This document shows, one piece after another, positions 5,997 through 6,424 of a DNA stretch of 6,424 bases. Below the pieces are notes generated by a model. The model worked only from the letters and a program-made list of their open reading frames with translations, did no database searches and was not told the origin of the DNA. Source of the DNA: Gammaproteobacteria bacterium (GTDB taxonomy: Bacteria > Pseudomonadota > Gammaproteobacteria > JAURND01); assembly GCA_030830425.1 (NCBI GenBank), contig JAURND010000074.1:1-6424 (forward strand), given 5' to 3'. Position 1 is the stretch's first letter. Every line of letters begins with the position of its first letter. Both the position numbers and the translations under genes were made by a program.

Positions 5997-6029
5997 AAAA
6001 ACACAAACGAAACGAGGCGACTTTGATAC

Positions 6030-6424
6030 TTAGATGACCCCCAACTGCTGCCCCACTTTTTCAAAAGCCTGAATCGCTTTATCTAATTGCTCTCGGGTAT
6101 GCCCTGCAGACATTTGCGTGCGAATACGAGCTTTACCTTGAGGCACTACTGGGTAGGAAAAACTAATCACATAAATACCTTCTTTGAGCAAAGCCTCTGC
6201 CATTTTTGCCGATAACTTCGCATCGCCCAACATCACCGGAATAATTGCATGACTGCCTGGCACCAGTGTGAATCCTAATTTTTCCATGTTCTTGCGGAAA
6301 TAAGCGCTATTTTCACGGACACGGTGACGCAACTCATCGTTTTTTTCCAAAATATCTAATACTTTTAAAGACGCACCTGTAATGACCGGCGCAAGTGCAT
6401 TTGAGAATAAATAAGGGCGCGAGC
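6030..6424 (-). CDS. kbl: 2-amino-3-ketobutyrate CoA ligase (glycine C-acetyltransferase), C-terminal part
   Basis: Kbl is a PLP enzyme of the alpha-oxoamine synthase family that, with threonine dehydrogenase, converts threonine-derived 2-amino-3-ketobutyrate and CoA to glycine and acetyl-CoA. The frame is open to the window edge; the first complete codons read SRPYLFSNALAPVITGASLK, matching E. coli Kbl RPYLFSNSLAP. About 130 C-terminal residues of an expected 395-400 are present, with HAIIPVMLGDA, YPVVPQGKARIRTQMSAGHT and the tail QLGVI. The second arginine of ARIRTQ matches Arg368 of E. coli Kbl, a substrate-carboxylate ligand. The PLP lysine lies outside the window. A TTG at 6350 could be mistaken for a start, but the homology clearly continues upstream. 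No tdh follows downstream, unlike the kbl-tdh operon of E. coli; tdh could lie upstream beyond the window. Confidence 0.95.
   Translation of the reverse strand, partial: SRPYLFSNALAPVITGASLKVLDILEKNDELRHRVRENSAYFRKNMEKLGFTLVPGSHAIIPVMLGDAKLSAKMAEALLKEGIYVISFSYPVVPQGKARIRTQMSAGHTREQLDKAIQAFEKVGQQLGVI

Overview
The window looks like a chromosomal housekeeping segment of a gammaproteobacterium. It is AT-rich (roughly 40% GC by eye), and its proteins are closest in my memory to gammaproteobacterial families (YbbJ, YbbO, BirA, SpeA, Kbl). The base composition and the presence of a deoxyhypusine-synthase-like gene would fit a Legionella/Coxiella-type lineage, but that placement is inference. I see no phage, transposase, CRISPR or plasmid genes and no complete RNA gene.

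Layout, left to right. On the + strand: the last codons of a probable stomatin/paraslipin (QmcA-like) gene, a 233-bp spacer rich in inverted repeats, ybbJ (an NfeD-family membrane protein), an intrinsic terminator, a 165-bp leader of uncertain role, and birA (biotin-protein ligase without its usual DNA-binding domain) ending in a terminator. Everything after that is on the - strand. Read in transcription order it is: the 3' part of kbl (threonine/glycine metabolism), a hairpin-rich REP-like intergenic patch, a promoter, a deoxyhypusine-synthase-like gene (360 aa), speA (biosynthetic arginine decarboxylase) overlapping it by 8 bp, and finally ybbO (short-chain dehydrogenase), which converges on birA.

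Two functional groupings stand out. QmcA-YbbJ and YbbO are also neighbours in Escherichia coli; here birA separates ybbJ from ybbO, and ybbO is on the opposite strand. The deoxyhypusine-synthase-like gene and speA are almost certainly translationally coupled and form a polyamine unit. SpeA makes agmatine. The DHS-like enzyme keeps the catalytic lysine but has lost several residues that hold spermidine in eukaryotic DHS. Bacteria have no eIF5A, so it most likely makes a polyamine such as homospermidine or an agmatine-derived guanidino-polyamine.

Most of the window is conserved metabolism. The parts most worth a second look are the DHS-like/speA pair, the HTH-less BirA with a possible remnant upstream, and the two hairpin-rich intergenic stretches. 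I did not find a clearly new multi-gene system.
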